Source of the DNA: an uncultured Clostridia bacterium
GTDB lineage: Bacteria; Bacillota; Clostridia; Christensenellales; Aristaeellaceae
Assembly (NCBI GenBank): GCA_934632155.1
Contig: CAKTXZ010000007.1
Span: 62,001-126,000, forward strand
Reading direction: 5' to 3'
Length of the DNA: 64,000 nucleotides
A model generated the notes under the pieces. That model was not told the origin of the DNA. It did not search any database and worked only from the letters and a program-made list of their open reading frames with translations. This document shows positions 17,115-26,108 of the stretch, one piece after another. How positions within the stretch are numbered: the first letter of the stretch is position 1; each line of letters starts with the position of its first letter. Made by a program: the position numbers and the translations under genes.

Positions 17115-18107
17115 TCAGGTCGGCAACCGCATCTGAAAGCTTTCGCGCTCCACATATCGGCAGGGAAAGCGGACGTTGACGGCCTCGCGATGACCGCCGT
17201 TCATGCGGTCCAGCAGCAGCTTGGCCGCCAGCGCGCCCATTTCCTCCGTGGGCATGTGAATGGCCGAAAGCATGGGGCGGCATTCGGCGGCCAGCCGGGT
17301 ATCTTCGATGGAAATGATTTCCGGCATGATTTTGACGCTCGCCTGCTTTTGATAGGCAGCGATGAAGGAAAGCGCGCTCGGGTCGCTGTCGCAGAGGACG
17401 GCCGTGGGCGGCTCGCCCATGGCAAGCAGGCGGCGGACAGTGGCGTCGGCGGATTCCTCCGGCCGTGAAACCCAGTGCGGGTTGATGCGCAGCGAATGCT
17501 TATGCACGGTGTCGCGGTAGGCCTGATAGCGTTGGCTCATCTCCTGCCCGCCCACATAGCCGATACGGACATGGCCGGAATAGATCATGCGCGATACCGC
17601 CATTTCCGCGGCTTCGTAGCCGCTGCAGATGACCTGATCGAGTCCCTCGTTGACGGGATTGCTGCCGATATAAATAAAATGAGGAAACAGGCGATGCAAT
17701 TGCTTCATCACCGCATCGGGGCGGCGGCCGATCATGATGACGCCGTCCGCATCCTGCAGGCGCGCAGTCTCCCGCAGGTCGCTGACCACCGAAACAGCCG
17801 GGGCAAGGGCGAGCCCCAGCCGCAGCGCCTCCGCCATGGCGGCGCGGCCGATTACGCGCGTGAAGTCATGGCTGTCCATGTCCTCCGCCCGCCCCAGCAG
17901 AAAGCCAATGCGACGCGCGCCGGCGGGCTCCGCGGCGCAGCGGAGCTGCCGCGCGGCCTGATTGGCCCGGTAGCCGCTTTCCCGCGCCGCCTGCCAGATG
18001 CGCTGCTTTACCGCTTCGGATGCGCACTTTGGTTCCCTGCCCCGCAGCACGCGCGACACGGTGGAGGGCGAAACGCCGCATGCCGCCGCGATTTCCCGAA
18101 TGCCCAT
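17115..18107 (-). CDS. LacI-family regulator of the sulfatase locus
   Basis: 330 residues. The N-terminal HTH is canonical, IREIAAACGVSPSTVSRVLRG at residues 3-23, followed by the hinge helix (ANQAARQLR). A periplasmic-binding-protein-like effector domain runs from about residue 65 and ends in the family pattern PTEEMGALAAKLLLDRMNGG. It probably binds a sugar released from the sulfated glycan. The gene is divergent from the sulfatase-transport operon, and a perfect CAAACGTTTG palindrome lies between them. A GGAGGAACGGGG segment precedes the start. Whether it represses or activates cannot be said. Confidence 0.93.
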   Translation of the reverse strand: MGIREIAAACGVSPSTVSRVLRGREPKCASEAVKQRIWQAARESGYRANQAARQLRCAAEPAGARRIGFLLGRAEDMDSHDFTRVIGRAAMAEALRLGLALAPAVSVVSDLRETARLQDADGVIMIGRRPDAVMKQLHRLFPHFIYIGSNPVNEGLDQVICSGYEAAEMAVSRMIYSGHVRIGYVGGQEMSQRYQAYRDTVHKHSLRINPHWVSRPEESADATVRRLLAMGEPPTAVLCDSDPSALSFIAAYQKQASVKIMPEIISIEDTRLAAECRPMLSAIHMPTEEMGALAAKLLLDRMNGGHREAVNVRFPCRYVERESFQMRLPT

Positions 18108-18204
18108 TTTCCCCGTTCCTCCTTCGGACGCGGCGCTTGCCGTGCCTTTTCCTGAATATGTTTAGATGAAAGAATATTCGCCGCGTGGGCGCGCATATCC
18201 TACC

Positions 18205-18214
18205 CAAACGTTTG
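18205..18214. promoter_or_regulatory. Candidate LacI-type operator
   Basis: CAAACGTTTG is a perfect palindrome with the central CG step typical of LacI-family sites. It lies in the 209-bp divergent space, about 20 bp upstream of the proposed -35 of the sulfatase operon, and could serve both promoters. Confidence 0.6.
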
Positions 18215-18227
18215 ACTAAATGCATCT

Positions 18228-18256
18228 TTTCACGCTTTCCTATCGGAGTATATACT
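18228..18256 (+). promoter_or_regulatory. Possible promoter of the sulfatase operon
   Basis: TATACT (18251-18256) is a good -10. The -35 position, TTTCAC (18228-18233, 17-bp spacer), is weak, as expected for an activated or catabolite-controlled promoter. Confidence 0.4.
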
Positions 18257-18316
18257 AAAGATACAATGAAGCGCCGCTTTCCGGTGCCTGCGGCGGGCTG
18301 AAGGGAACAAGCGTTT

Positions 18317-19786
18317 ATGCCACCGAGAAACGTATTATGGATTATGTGCGATCAGCTTCGCAAGGACAGTCTGGGCTGCTATGGCAATTCCTATGCCGTT
18401 ACGCCCAATCTGGACGCATTGGCGGCGCAGAGTGCGCGATACGACGAATGCTATGTCGCCAACCCGATCTGCGGGCCCAACCGCACTTCGTTGTTTACCG
18501 GCATGTATCCGCATAATCACGGCGTGTGGACAAACGGCCTTGCCTGCCGCCCGTCGGATTATACGCTGCCGGCGCATCTGGCGGCCATGGGGTATCGCAC
18601 GGCGAGCATTGGGAAGATTCACTTTTCCCCCACCGACGTGTACACCCATGACGTGGGCAGCCCGGAAGCCGCATGGCGCTGGGCGGACGAGCGCGCCGAT
18701 TATGATCGTCACGGCCCCTACGGCGGTTTTGATTATGTGGAGCTAACCGTGGGGCATCAGCGCCAGCGTGGGCATTACCGGCAATGGTTTTTTGAGCATG
18801 GCGGGACGGACGAAATGTTTGCTTTGACGCGCTGCACACAGGACGCCATGAGCGGCGCAATGCAGATTCCCGAGGCGCTGCACGTATCTACGTTCGTCGG
18901 GGAGCGTGCCTGCGAATATCTTCGGGGCGCACGGGCGGACGGAAGGCCGTTTTTCCTTGTGGCCAGCTTTCCTGATCCGCACCATCCCTTTGACCCGCCC
19001 GAAACGCTGGATGCGGCGTGGCGGGACAGGCCGGTTAAGCCGCCCGTGGGCGACGCGGCGGATCTTTCGGGGCGGCCGGCGCATTACCGGCAGCATCTGG
19101 ACGGCGCGTGGACGCGCGCGGGAGCGTGCCCGCCGGCGCATTCGGGCGGCGTGCCGGCGGCGTGGCGAGACGATCGTATTCGTAAAACTGCTGCGATGGT
19201 GGAGCTGATTGACAGGAACGTGGGGAGTATCCTGCGCACGCTGGCGCAGGAGGGACTGGCGGAGGATACGATTGTGATCTTCACCAGCGACCACGGCGAG
19301 CTGCTGGGCGATCACGGACTATGGCTCAAGGGCCCGTTTTTCTATCGTGGGTTGATCAATGTGCCATTGCTGGTCAAGGCGCCGGGCGTGAGGCCCGGGC
19401 GGCGTGCGCAGCTTGTTTCTTCAGTGGATCTGGCGCCTATGGTCTGCACGCTGCTGGGGTGCGCGCCGCTTCCGTTCGCCGACGGCATATCGCCGCTTGA
19501 CGAATTCGGGCGGGACGCGCCGCCGCGACGCGAATGCCTGATTGAATACCGTACGGGCTATCTGCCCAGCGACAGGGCGTCCTTTGCGCTGGTCGACGCG
19601 CGCTATACCTATGTACGCCATCAGACCGGGGAGGAGGAGCTGACCGATCGGCTGGAGGACGCCGACGAAAGAAACAACCTGACGGATGCCGAGCACGCGC
19701 AGGCGCGCGAGGACATGGCGCTGCGCATGCTGGATATGCTGCTTGCGAATGGAAGTAAAGCGCCGCGGCAGGTATGCAACGCGTAA
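18317..19786 (+). CDS. Cys-type sulfatase (first of two)
   Basis: 489 residues of the alkaline phosphatase/sulfatase superfamily. It lacks a signal peptide, so it should act in the cytosol on imported sugars. The metal-binding IMCDQLRKDS is near the N-terminus. The formylglycine site is C52-G-P-N-R56 in NPICGPNRTSLFTG, a Cys-type motif that needs a maturase. Further conserved parts are SIGKIHF and the C-terminal metal site TSDHGELLGDHG. Removal of sulfate esters from a carbohydrate is likely given the adjacent importer. The maturation enzyme is not in this window. It precedes the second sulfatase by 18 bp. Confidence 0.92.
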   Translation: MPPRNVLWIMCDQLRKDSLGCYGNSYAVTPNLDALAAQSARYDECYVANPICGPNRTSLFTGMYPHNHGVWTNGLACRPSDYTLPAHLAAMGYRTASIGKIHFSPTDVYTHDVGSPEAAWRWADERADYDRHGPYGGFDYVELTVGHQRQRGHYRQWFFEHGGTDEMFALTRCTQDAMSGAMQIPEALHVSTFVGERACEYLRGARADGRPFFLVASFPDPHHPFDPPETLDAAWRDRPVKPPVGDAADLSGRPAHYRQHLDGAWTRAGACPPAHSGGVPAAWRDDRIRKTAAMVELIDRNVGSILRTLAQEGLAEDTIVIFTSDHGELLGDHGLWLKGPFFYRGLINVPLLVKAPGVRPGRRAQLVSSVDLAPMVCTLLGCAPLPFADGISPLDEFGRDAPPRRECLIEYRTGYLPSDRASFALVDARYTYVRHQTGEEELTDRLEDADERNNLTDAEHAQAREDMALRMLDMLLANGSKAPRQVCNA

Positions 19787-19804
19787 AGAAGAGGAGGCCA
19801 CGCC

Positions 19805-21184
19805 ATGCGACCCAACATTGTATTCTATTTTACCGATCAGCAGCGCTTTGATACCTGCGGCATTTACGGCCAGCGGCTGCCGGTTACGCCGCGGCTGGAC
19901 GCTTTTGCCGCGCGCAGCGTCTGCTTTGAGCAGGCGATTACCTGCCAGCCCGTCTGCGGCCCGGCCCGCGCGGCGCTGCAGACGGGGCGCTGGCCGGCGG
20001 CCATCGGCTGCGCGACCAACGGCCTTCCCCTGCCGCAGGATATGCCCACGCTGGCGCGCGCCTTTCATCAGGCGGGGTATCTGACGGCGTATTGCGGCAA
20101 ATGGCACCTCGCTTCCCGGGACGGCGTGGAGAATTATCAAACGCTGCCCATCCCGCCCGAGCGCCGGGGCGGCTGGACGGATTACTGGGTGGCCAGCGAC
20201 GTGCTGGAGTTTACGTCTCACGGCTACGGCGGCTACATGTACCGCGGCGACGGCAGCAAATACGAATTTACGGGCTACCGCACGGACGGCGTGACGGACG
20301 CGGCGCTGGAATTCCTGCGGGGCGAGCGGGACAGGAGCCGGCCCTTCATCCTGTTTTTGTCGCATATCGAGCCGCATCATCAGAACGACCATGACCGCTA
20401 CGAGGGCCCCGTCGACGCGCGTGAGCGCTGGAGGGACTACGACGTGCCGGGCGATTTGCAGGGCACGCAGGGCAATTGGCGGGAGAATTACCCGGACTAT
20501 CTGGGCTGCTGCAATAAGTGCGACGAGAACTTCGGGCGCGTGTTGGACGCGCTTTCCGAAAGCGGCGAAATCGAGAACACGCTGGTGGTGTATACCTCGG
20601 ATCACGGCAGCCATTTCTGCACGCGCAACGGCGAATACAAGCGCTCCTGTCACGAGGGCTGCGCGCATGTGCCGCTGGTGATCGGCGGCCCGGGCTTCAC
20701 GGGCGGGAAACGCATAGGGCATGTGGTCAGCCTGATGGATCTGCCCATTACGCTGCTGACGGCCGCGGGGATCGCGCCGCTGCCGGAGATGGCGGGGCGG
20801 CCGCTGCAGCAGGCCGTTTCGGGCGCGCCGTGGGAGGACGTGGCGTATATGCAGATCAGCGAGAGCCATCTGGGGCGCGCCGTTCGCACGGATCGATGGA
20901 AATACGCTGTTGGCGCGCCGGGGTACGATGCGTGGCGCGACGCGTATGCGCCGGAATATATGGAATGCTTCCTGTATGATTTGCAAAACGACCCGTACGA
21001 GAAGCGCAATCTGGTGGACGACCCGGCCTATGGCGAGGTGCGCGCGCAGCTGCGCAAGCTTTTGCTGCGGCAGATGGGGGCGGCGGGCGAGCCGGAGGCG
21101 AGGATTGTGGAATTTTATGATCCGGCCTATCTGCAGGCAATCTCCGCGCCGCGCGTGTTCAAAAGCAGGGAGGGCGGCGTATGA
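19805..21184 (+). CDS. Cys-type sulfatase (second of two)
   Basis: 459 residues, same superfamily: PNIVFYFTDQQRFD at residues 3-16, formylglycine site C51-G-P-A-R55 in QPVCGPARAALQTG, CGKWHLA for substrate/sulfate contact, and TSDHGSHFCTRNGEYK near the second metal site. No signal peptide is present, so it is cytosolic. An AAGAGGAGG ribosome site is present. It differs enough from the first sulfatase to suggest a different sulfate position on the same glycan (inference). The stop overlaps the permease start by 4 bp, which ties desulfation to import. Confidence 0.93.
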   Translation: MRPNIVFYFTDQQRFDTCGIYGQRLPVTPRLDAFAARSVCFEQAITCQPVCGPARAALQTGRWPAAIGCATNGLPLPQDMPTLARAFHQAGYLTAYCGKWHLASRDGVENYQTLPIPPERRGGWTDYWVASDVLEFTSHGYGGYMYRGDGSKYEFTGYRTDGVTDAALEFLRGERDRSRPFILFLSHIEPHHQNDHDRYEGPVDARERWRDYDVPGDLQGTQGNWRENYPDYLGCCNKCDENFGRVLDALSESGEIENTLVVYTSDHGSHFCTRNGEYKRSCHEGCAHVPLVIGGPGFTGGKRIGHVVSLMDLPITLLTAAGIAPLPEMAGRPLQQAVSGAPWEDVAYMQISESHLGRAVRTDRWKYAVGAPGYDAWRDAYAPEYMECFLYDLQNDPYEKRNLVDDPAYGEVRAQLRKLLLRQMGAAGEPEARIVEFYDPAYLQAISAPRVFKSREGGV

Positions 21185-22113
21185 AAACGGCGGAGCTTCG
21201 GTCAGTGAAGAAAGTACCGTTTGCCCGGTATTTTCGACGCAATTGGTCGCTCTATCTGTTTGTGCTGCCGGCGCTTTTGTTAATGGCGGCGTTTCAATAC
21301 GCGCCGATGTACGGCGTGCAGATTGCATTTCGCAATTTTTCGGTAAAGAAGGGCTTCTTTGGCAGCGCGTGGGTGGGTATGGCGCATTTCAGACGATTCT
21401 TCAATTCGCCCAACGCGCTGGAGATCATCGGCAACACGCTGAAAATCAGTCTGCTGGGTACGCTGATTAATTTCCCGCTGCCCATCGTGCTGGCGCTGAT
21501 GCTCAACCAGCTGCGTTCCCAGCGCCTGAAGAAGACCGTACAGATGATTACCTACATGCCCTATTTCATTTCAACGGTTGTGCTGGTGGGCATGATGAAG
21601 GTCATGTTTGCCTCCAACGGCGTGGTTAACCGGGTGATTCTGATGCTGGGCGGGCAGCGTCAGCCTTTTTTCAACAGCGCCGCCGCCTTCCTGCCCATGT
21701 TTATTCTTTCCGGCACATGGCAGAACATCGGCTACAACGCGATTATTTATCTGGCGGCGCTGGCCTCCGTTCCGCCTGAACTGCACGAAAGCGCGGTGGT
21801 GGATGGCGCGTCCCGCCTGCGTAGAACGATCAGCATCGATTTGGCGTGGATTATGCCGACTATTATCATCCAGTTGATTCTGCGCGTGGGCAACGTCATG
21901 AACGTCAGCTTCGAAAAGGCGTTCCTGATGCAGACGGATTTGAACGTCAGCGCGTCGGAGGTTATTTCCACCTACGTTTACAAAATCGGCATTCTTAATC
22001 GGCAGCTCAGCTTTTCCACGGCGGTGGGGCTGTTCAATTCCGTGGTGAATTTCGCACTGCTGCTGGCGGTGAACTTCGTTGCCGGGCGGCTGTCGGAAAC
22101 CAGCCTGTTTTGA
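21181..22113 (+). CDS. lplB: LplB-type sugar ABC transporter permease
   Basis: 310-residue CUT1-family permease. The N-terminal helix is followed by MAAFQYAPMYGVQIAFRNFS, the conserved LplB/YtcP-system opening. About six helices, and an EAA loop ESAVVDGASRLRRTISIDLAWIMP for ATPase docking. The start overlaps the sulfatase stop. It works with the next permease and the solute-binding protein. No ATPase is encoded here; such systems usually borrow a shared MsmX-type ATPase encoded elsewhere. Confidence 0.93.
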   Translation: MKTAELRSVKKVPFARYFRRNWSLYLFVLPALLLMAAFQYAPMYGVQIAFRNFSVKKGFFGSAWVGMAHFRRFFNSPNALEIIGNTLKISLLGTLINFPLPIVLALMLNQLRSQRLKKTVQMITYMPYFISTVVLVGMMKVMFASNGVVNRVILMLGGQRQPFFNSAAAFLPMFILSGTWQNIGYNAIIYLAALASVPPELHESAVVDGASRLRRTISIDLAWIMPTIIIQLILRVGNVMNVSFEKAFLMQTDLNVSASEVISTYVYKIGILNRQLSFSTAVGLFNSVVNFALLLAVNFVAGRLSETSLF

Positions 22114-22127
22114 GGGAGGGGAAGCGA

Positions 22128-23015
22128 ATGCATGAAATCCTTACCAAGCGGGATAAGCGCTTTGGCGCGGTGGTGACCGTGCTGCTGCTCCTCCTTTCGC
22201 TGCTGATTCTTTATCCCCTGTATTTTGTGGTCATCGCCTCCTTCAGCGACCCGCAGCTTATTGCCACCGGCAAGGTGCTTTTGCTGCCCAAGGGGCTGAA
22301 CGTCGACGGCTACGAGGCTATTTTTCAGGATGAAAGCGTGCTGACGGGCTATCTCAATTCGCTGTACTATGCCGCGCTGGGCAGCGCCGTTACGCTGGCG
22401 GCGACGCTCTGCGCCGCTTTTCCGCTGGCCAAGCGGGATTTTCGCGGCCGCAGGGTCATTATGCTGCTCTTTACCGTGACCATGTTCTTTAACGGCGGCA
22501 TGATCCCGACATACCTTGTCATTCAGAAAATGGGGCTGCTCAACAGCGTATGGGCGCTGGTGCTGCCCGGCGCCGTTACGGCGTATAACGTGCTGATTAC
22601 GCGCACCTTTATCACCACCAGCATTCCTGAGGAAATGAGCGAGGCGGCCGCGATTGACGGCTGCGGCCATGCGCTGTATTTCATTCGCATTCTGACGCCG
22701 CTGAGCGCGCCCATTATCGCCGTGCTGGTGCTCTTTAGCGCAGTGGGACACTGGAATTCCTACATGCCGCCGCTTCTCTATATCAGCGACAAGGCCAAAT
22801 ATCCCCTCCAGCTGGTGCTGCGCGCGATTCTGGTGCAGAATTCCGCCTCCGACGCCATGATGATGGACAACGACAGCTATGTCGAGATGGCCAAGCTGGC
22901 TGAAAAGGTAAAATATGCGCTGATTATCGTGGCCAGCGTGCCGGTGCTGGCGCTGTATCCGTTTTTGCAGCGTTATCTGGTCAAGGGCATGATGGTGGGT
23001 TCCGTGAAGGGTTGA
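22128..23015 (+). CDS. ytcP: YtcP-type sugar ABC transporter permease
   Basis: 295-residue partner permease with six predicted helices. It carries ILYPLYFVVIASFSDPQLIATG near the N-terminus and the EAA loop EAAAIDGCGHALYFIRILTPLSAPI. The C-terminus KGMMVGSVKG is the standard ending of the family. ATG 22128 sits eight bases after GAGGGAGGGG; an upstream TTG inside that site is rejected. It forms the importer with LplB and the following binding protein. Confidence 0.93.
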   Translation: MHEILTKRDKRFGAVVTVLLLLLSLLILYPLYFVVIASFSDPQLIATGKVLLLPKGLNVDGYEAIFQDESVLTGYLNSLYYAALGSAVTLAATLCAAFPLAKRDFRGRRVIMLLFTVTMFFNGGMIPTYLVIQKMGLLNSVWALVLPGAVTAYNVLITRTFITTSIPEEMSEAAAIDGCGHALYFIRILTPLSAPIIAVLVLFSAVGHWNSYMPPLLYISDKAKYPLQLVLRAILVQNSASDAMMMDNDSYVEMAKLAEKVKYALIIVASVPVLALYPFLQRYLVKGMMVGSVKG

Positions 23016-23065
23016 GCGTATTCCGCGTGGTCGCGGGTACAAATAAAAAAGGAGGAAACGAACAC

Positions 23066-24670
23066 ATGAAACGGAGAATGAGTATCCTGCTGGCACTGGT
23101 ATTGCTGCTTTGCTTCGCGACGGGCGCTTTCGCGGAAAAAAATCGCTTGTGCGCCGAAAGCCCGGTGGAATACACAGTGGCTGTAACCACCATGAGCGGT
23201 AATGGCGACCCGAACGAGAGCGAATGGCTTCTCGCATTGGCAAAGGAAACCAATGTAAAGCTGAATTTCATCGTCATTCCGGATGAGGTAAAGACCGAGC
23301 GCACGAATCTTCTGCTGATGGGCAATATGCCCGACGCGTTCATGACCACGCTGATCGACCAGTCTACTGCGAATCAACTGGGCTTGGAGGGCACGCTCGT
23401 GCCGCTGGAGGAGCTGATCGCCGCTCATGCGCCCAACATTCAGAAAATGCTGGACGAAAATCCCACCATCCGTGCGCAGGCGACGGCGAGCGACGGGCAC
23501 ATCTACGCCCTGCCCAAGGTGGACGCTATTGCGGGAAACTACCAGACTGTGGCGACGGAAATGTTCATCAACACGCAGTGGCTGGAAAAGGTCGGCAAGC
23601 AAATTCCCACGACGACCGACGAGCTCTACGATGTGCTCAAGGCTTTTGCCGAGACTGATCTTGGCGAGGGCACGGAGGGTAAGATCCCGCTGGGCTTTGA
23701 CTATGTTACCTATGACTTTGGTTGCATGCTGCCCGGCGCATTTGGCGTGGTCAATTCGGTGAAGGATTATCTGTATTACGACGCGGACGCGGAGCTGGGC
23801 GAGAATTACCGCGTCAGCTGCACCGACGAGGGCTACGCGCAATGGCTTCGCTTCATGCATAAGCTCTATGCGGAAAAGCTGCTGGATCAGGATGTGTTCG
23901 TGCAGGATCGCGCCACGGAAATGAGCAAGGCTGCCGCCGGGAATTACGGCGTGTTTGTCGGCTGGGGCGGCTGGAATGAGGTCGGGCTGAAGAACCTGAC
24001 GGACGGCTCGGCGGGTTATCAGGGGATTTATCATGTCGTGCCCGTGCTGGCCGGCCCCGACGGACAGAAGCAGTGTAAAACGAACTTTAACGGCGGCGCT
24101 ACGCTGTCCGTGCTGTGCGTTACCGAAAAATGCGCCGATCCTACCGCGCTGATAAAGCTGATCGACCTGTTCTACGATCAGGAGGACGATTTGGGCATTC
24201 AGGCGCTTTACGGCCCGGTCGGCTTCAATCTGTACGTGGACGAGGCGGGCGTGTATCGCTTCCTGCCCACGCCGGAAGGCACTACCTATACCAATTTCCG
24301 CTGGACGCAGACGTTCAACTTCTTCCCGCTGTGGACGGGTGAAATTACTGGCCAAAAGCTGGCGCTGAACGCCAACCAGACGTGGAAAACCAAGATTGAC
24401 GCCGAACAGGGCTACATCGCCGCGGCGGCGGCCAATAAGGCCGCACCCACCCTTTCCTTTACCGAGGAGGAGCAGGCGGAGCTTTCCATGCTCGAAACCG
24501 ATCTGGAAAATCAGGTGCGGCAATACCGCGCGCAGGCGATCACAGGCGAAAAGGATATCGACGCGACATGGGACGCCTATGTCGCCAATGTGCAGCGCCT
24601 GCAGGCGGACCGTGTGGCGCAGATTTATAACGCGGCCTATGTCCGGCTGATGTCGCTGCTGGAAAAGTAA
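23066..24670 (+). CDS. Extracellular solute-binding protein of the LplA type
   Basis: 534 residues, the large size typical of LplA-like receptors for oligosaccharides. A signal peptide fills 1-24 (MKRRMSILLALVLLLC, then ATGAFA|EK). No lipobox cysteine lies in the right context, unusual for a Gram-positive binding protein. The mature part opens with VEYTVAVTTMSGNGDPNES and contains the family's VDAIAGNYQ and LGFDYVTYDFG regions. AAAAAGGAGG precedes ATG 23066. Last gene of the sulfatase-transport operon, closed by a terminator at 24686. Likely ligand: a sulfated oligosaccharide (inference from neighbours). Confidence 0.88.
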   Translation: MKRRMSILLALVLLLCFATGAFAEKNRLCAESPVEYTVAVTTMSGNGDPNESEWLLALAKETNVKLNFIVIPDEVKTERTNLLLMGNMPDAFMTTLIDQSTANQLGLEGTLVPLEELIAAHAPNIQKMLDENPTIRAQATASDGHIYALPKVDAIAGNYQTVATEMFINTQWLEKVGKQIPTTTDELYDVLKAFAETDLGEGTEGKIPLGFDYVTYDFGCMLPGAFGVVNSVKDYLYYDADAELGENYRVSCTDEGYAQWLRFMHKLYAEKLLDQDVFVQDRATEMSKAAAGNYGVFVGWGGWNEVGLKNLTDGSAGYQGIYHVVPVLAGPDGQKQCKTNFNGGATLSVLCVTEKCADPTALIKLIDLFYDQEDDLGIQALYGPVGFNLYVDEAGVYRFLPTPEGTTYTNFRWTQTFNFFPLWTGEITGQKLALNANQTWKTKIDAEQGYIAAAAANKAAPTLSFTEEEQAELSMLETDLENQVRQYRAQAITGEKDIDATWDAYVANVQRLQADRVAQIYNAAYVRLMSLLEK

Positions 24671-24685
24671 TCGTATTGCAGCAGG

Positions 24686-24740
24686 GGGAGAGACGTTCCC
24701 TGACGTGAAAGGGAGCGCCTCTCCCTTTTGCTTTTGCTGA
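24686..24740 (+). terminator. Terminator of the sulfatase-transport operon
   Basis: GGGAGAGACGTTCCCT (24686-24701) pairs with AGGGAGCGCCTCTCCC (24710-24725) with two G-T-type positions, followed by TTTTGCTTTTGC. Confidence 0.8.
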
Positions 24741-24757
24741 TTTTTGTGAAAAAGCGC

Positions 24758-24786
24758 TTGCATTTTCCATGCCGATCCGTTATAAT
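24758..24786 (+). promoter_or_regulatory. Promoter of rpsF-ssb-rpsR
   Basis: TTGCAT (24758-24763), 17-bp spacer, TATAAT (24781-24786). The 68-nt leader to ATG 24855 shows no evident S6:S18-type structure, though a regulator site cannot be excluded without folding. Confidence 0.8.
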
Positions 24787-24854
24787 ACCAAATTGGCACA
24801 TCCTTGCGTCCTGCGATTGACGGGACGCCATATGTCCATGAGGAGGTGAAAAGA

Positions 24855-25265
24855 ATGAACAAGTATGAAGTGGTGTACATCATCGACCCCGCTGTGGAAG
24901 AAGATGCCCGCAAGGAACTCATCGCGAAGTTCAACGCGCTGATCGCCGATAACGGCGGCACGGTGGACAAGGTGGAGGAGTGGGGCAAGCGCCGTCTGGC
25001 CTACGCGATTGATTACAAGACCGAAGGCTATTACGTGCTGGTCAACTTCCAGGCTGAAGCTGAGCTGCCCAAGGAATTGGAGCGCAACCTTCAGATTTCC
25101 GACAGCGTCATTCGCTATCAGGTAATCAAGCAGCTGGAGCGGAAGGCCGGCGTTAAGCCGCGTCCTGTGCGCGTTGCGCCCGCCCCTGTCGCGGAAGCGC
25201 CCGTCGCGCCCGCCCCTGTCGCGGAAGCGTCCGTCGCGCCCGTTGAAACCCCCGCTGCTGAATAA
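24855..25265 (+). CDS. rpsF: 30S ribosomal protein bS6 with repetitive C-terminal tail
   Basis: 136 residues. The first 95 are ordinary bS6: MNKYEVVYIIDP, WGKRRLAYAIDYKTEGYYVLVNF, VIRYQVIK. bS6 binds the central domain of 16S rRNA together with bS18. The last 35 residues are an Ala/Pro/Val tail made of a repeated APAPVAEA unit encoded by a 30-bp direct repeat. Typical bS6 is 95-100 residues, so the tail is an addition and is probably disordered. AGGAGGTG sets the start. First gene of the rpsF-ssb-rpsR operon. Confidence 0.97.
   Translation: MNKYEVVYIIDPAVEEDARKELIAKFNALIADNGGTVDKVEEWGKRRLAYAIDYKTEGYYVLVNFQAEAELPKELERNLQISDSVIRYQVIKQLERKAGVKPRPVRVAPAPVAEAPVAPAPVAEASVAPVETPAAE
25176..25235 (+). 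repeat. 30-bp direct repeat inside rpsF
   Basis: Two units starting at 25176 and 25206, differing by one base (GAAGCGC/GAAGCGT), then a partial third unit. They encode APAPVAEAPV and APAPVAEASV. Such a repeat can change copy number by slippage, altering the tail length. Confidence 0.8.
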
Positions 25266-25279
25266 TCGGAGGAGCGAAT

Positions 25280-25732
25280 ATGAACAAGGTCTTTCTGATC
25301 GGCAATTTGACGCGCGACCCGGAGCTGCGTACCACGCAGTCGGGCGTGTCTGTCTGCTCGTTTACCATTGCCGTCAATCGCCGCCGCGCCAACAACGCGG
25401 AGGCGGGCCAGCCCGAGGCGGATTTCTTCCGCGTCACGGCGTGGCGGCAGCTGGGCGAGATCTGCGCCAAGTATCTGGCCAAGGGCCGTAAGGTCTCCGT
25501 GGTCGGCTCTGTGTCCGTTTCGACGTATCAGGGCAACGACGGCCAGACGCGCGCCAGCCTTGAGGTAACGGCGGACGACGTTGAATTCCTTACCCCCAAG
25601 AGCGAGGGCGGCGAAGCGTCCGCTTACGCCCCTGCCTCTGCGCCCGCGCCGCAGGCCAATAAGGCCGCTTACGGCTCCGCGCCTCAGGGCGGCGGGTTCG
25701 TGCAGGTGGATGAGGAAGAATTGCCCTTCTAA
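25280..25732 (+). CDS. ssb: Single-stranded DNA-binding protein
   Basis: 150 residues. An OB-fold (about 1-105) starts MNKVFLIGNLTRDPELR and includes FRVTAWRQLGEICAKYLAKG. A short Gly/Ala/Pro/Gln linker leads to the acidic tip DEEELPF, which recruits replication and repair proteins. Its placement between rpsF and rpsR is the standard Firmicutes arrangement. GGAGGAG lies before the ATG. Length and ending are normal. Confidence 0.97.
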   Translation: MNKVFLIGNLTRDPELRTTQSGVSVCSFTIAVNRRRANNAEAGQPEADFFRVTAWRQLGEICAKYLAKGRKVSVVGSVSVSTYQGNDGQTRASLEVTADDVEFLTPKSEGGEASAYAPASAPAPQANKAAYGSAPQGGGFVQVDEEELPF

Positions 25733-25767
25733 TGCTAACGGAAATCAAATGAAGGAGGAATAGACTC

Positions 25768-26022
25768 ATGTCTGAGGATCGTGGTGAAAAGCGTCCGCGT
25801 CCGCGTGGCAAGCGCCCGCGCCGTAAGGTATGCGATTTCTGCGTGAACAAGATCGAATATATCGATTATAAAGACGTTAACCGTCTCCGCCGCTCCATCA
25901 ATGAGCGCGGCAAGATTCTGCCCCGCCGTATGACCGGCAATTGCGCCAAGCATCAGCGCCAGCTGAGCGAGGCCATCAAGCGCGCCCGTGCCATCGCGCT
26001 GCTGCCCTACACGGTGGATTAA
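25768..26022 (+). CDS. rpsR: 30S ribosomal protein bS18 (C+ form)
   Basis: 84 residues. A basic N-terminus (RPRPRGKRPRRK) precedes CDFC, and NCAKHQ further on gives a CxxC...CxxH set, so this is the zinc-binding (C+) form of bS18. Core segments IDYKDVNRLRRSINERGKI and RRMTGNCAKHQRQL match the family. It partners bS6 on the 30S platform. AAGGAGGA precedes ATG 25768. A terminator hairpin follows. Confidence 0.97.
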   Translation: MSEDRGEKRPRPRGKRPRRKVCDFCVNKIEYIDYKDVNRLRRSINERGKILPRRMTGNCAKHQRQLSEAIKRARAIALLPYTVD

Positions 26023-26108
26023 TCGCAGAAGGAAGCAGCCCGTCCCGCCGAAGGGGCGCGCCCTGCGGGGCGTTGGAGGGCCGGTTCACGCAAAAGCGTA
26101 ATGCATAA

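Noticed and set aside
26023..26060. GAAGGAAGCAGCCC resembling the SRP RNA tetraloop region
   Set aside because: Lacks the GTCCG stem in front and the complementary arm, and lies immediately after the rpsR stop. Chance match.
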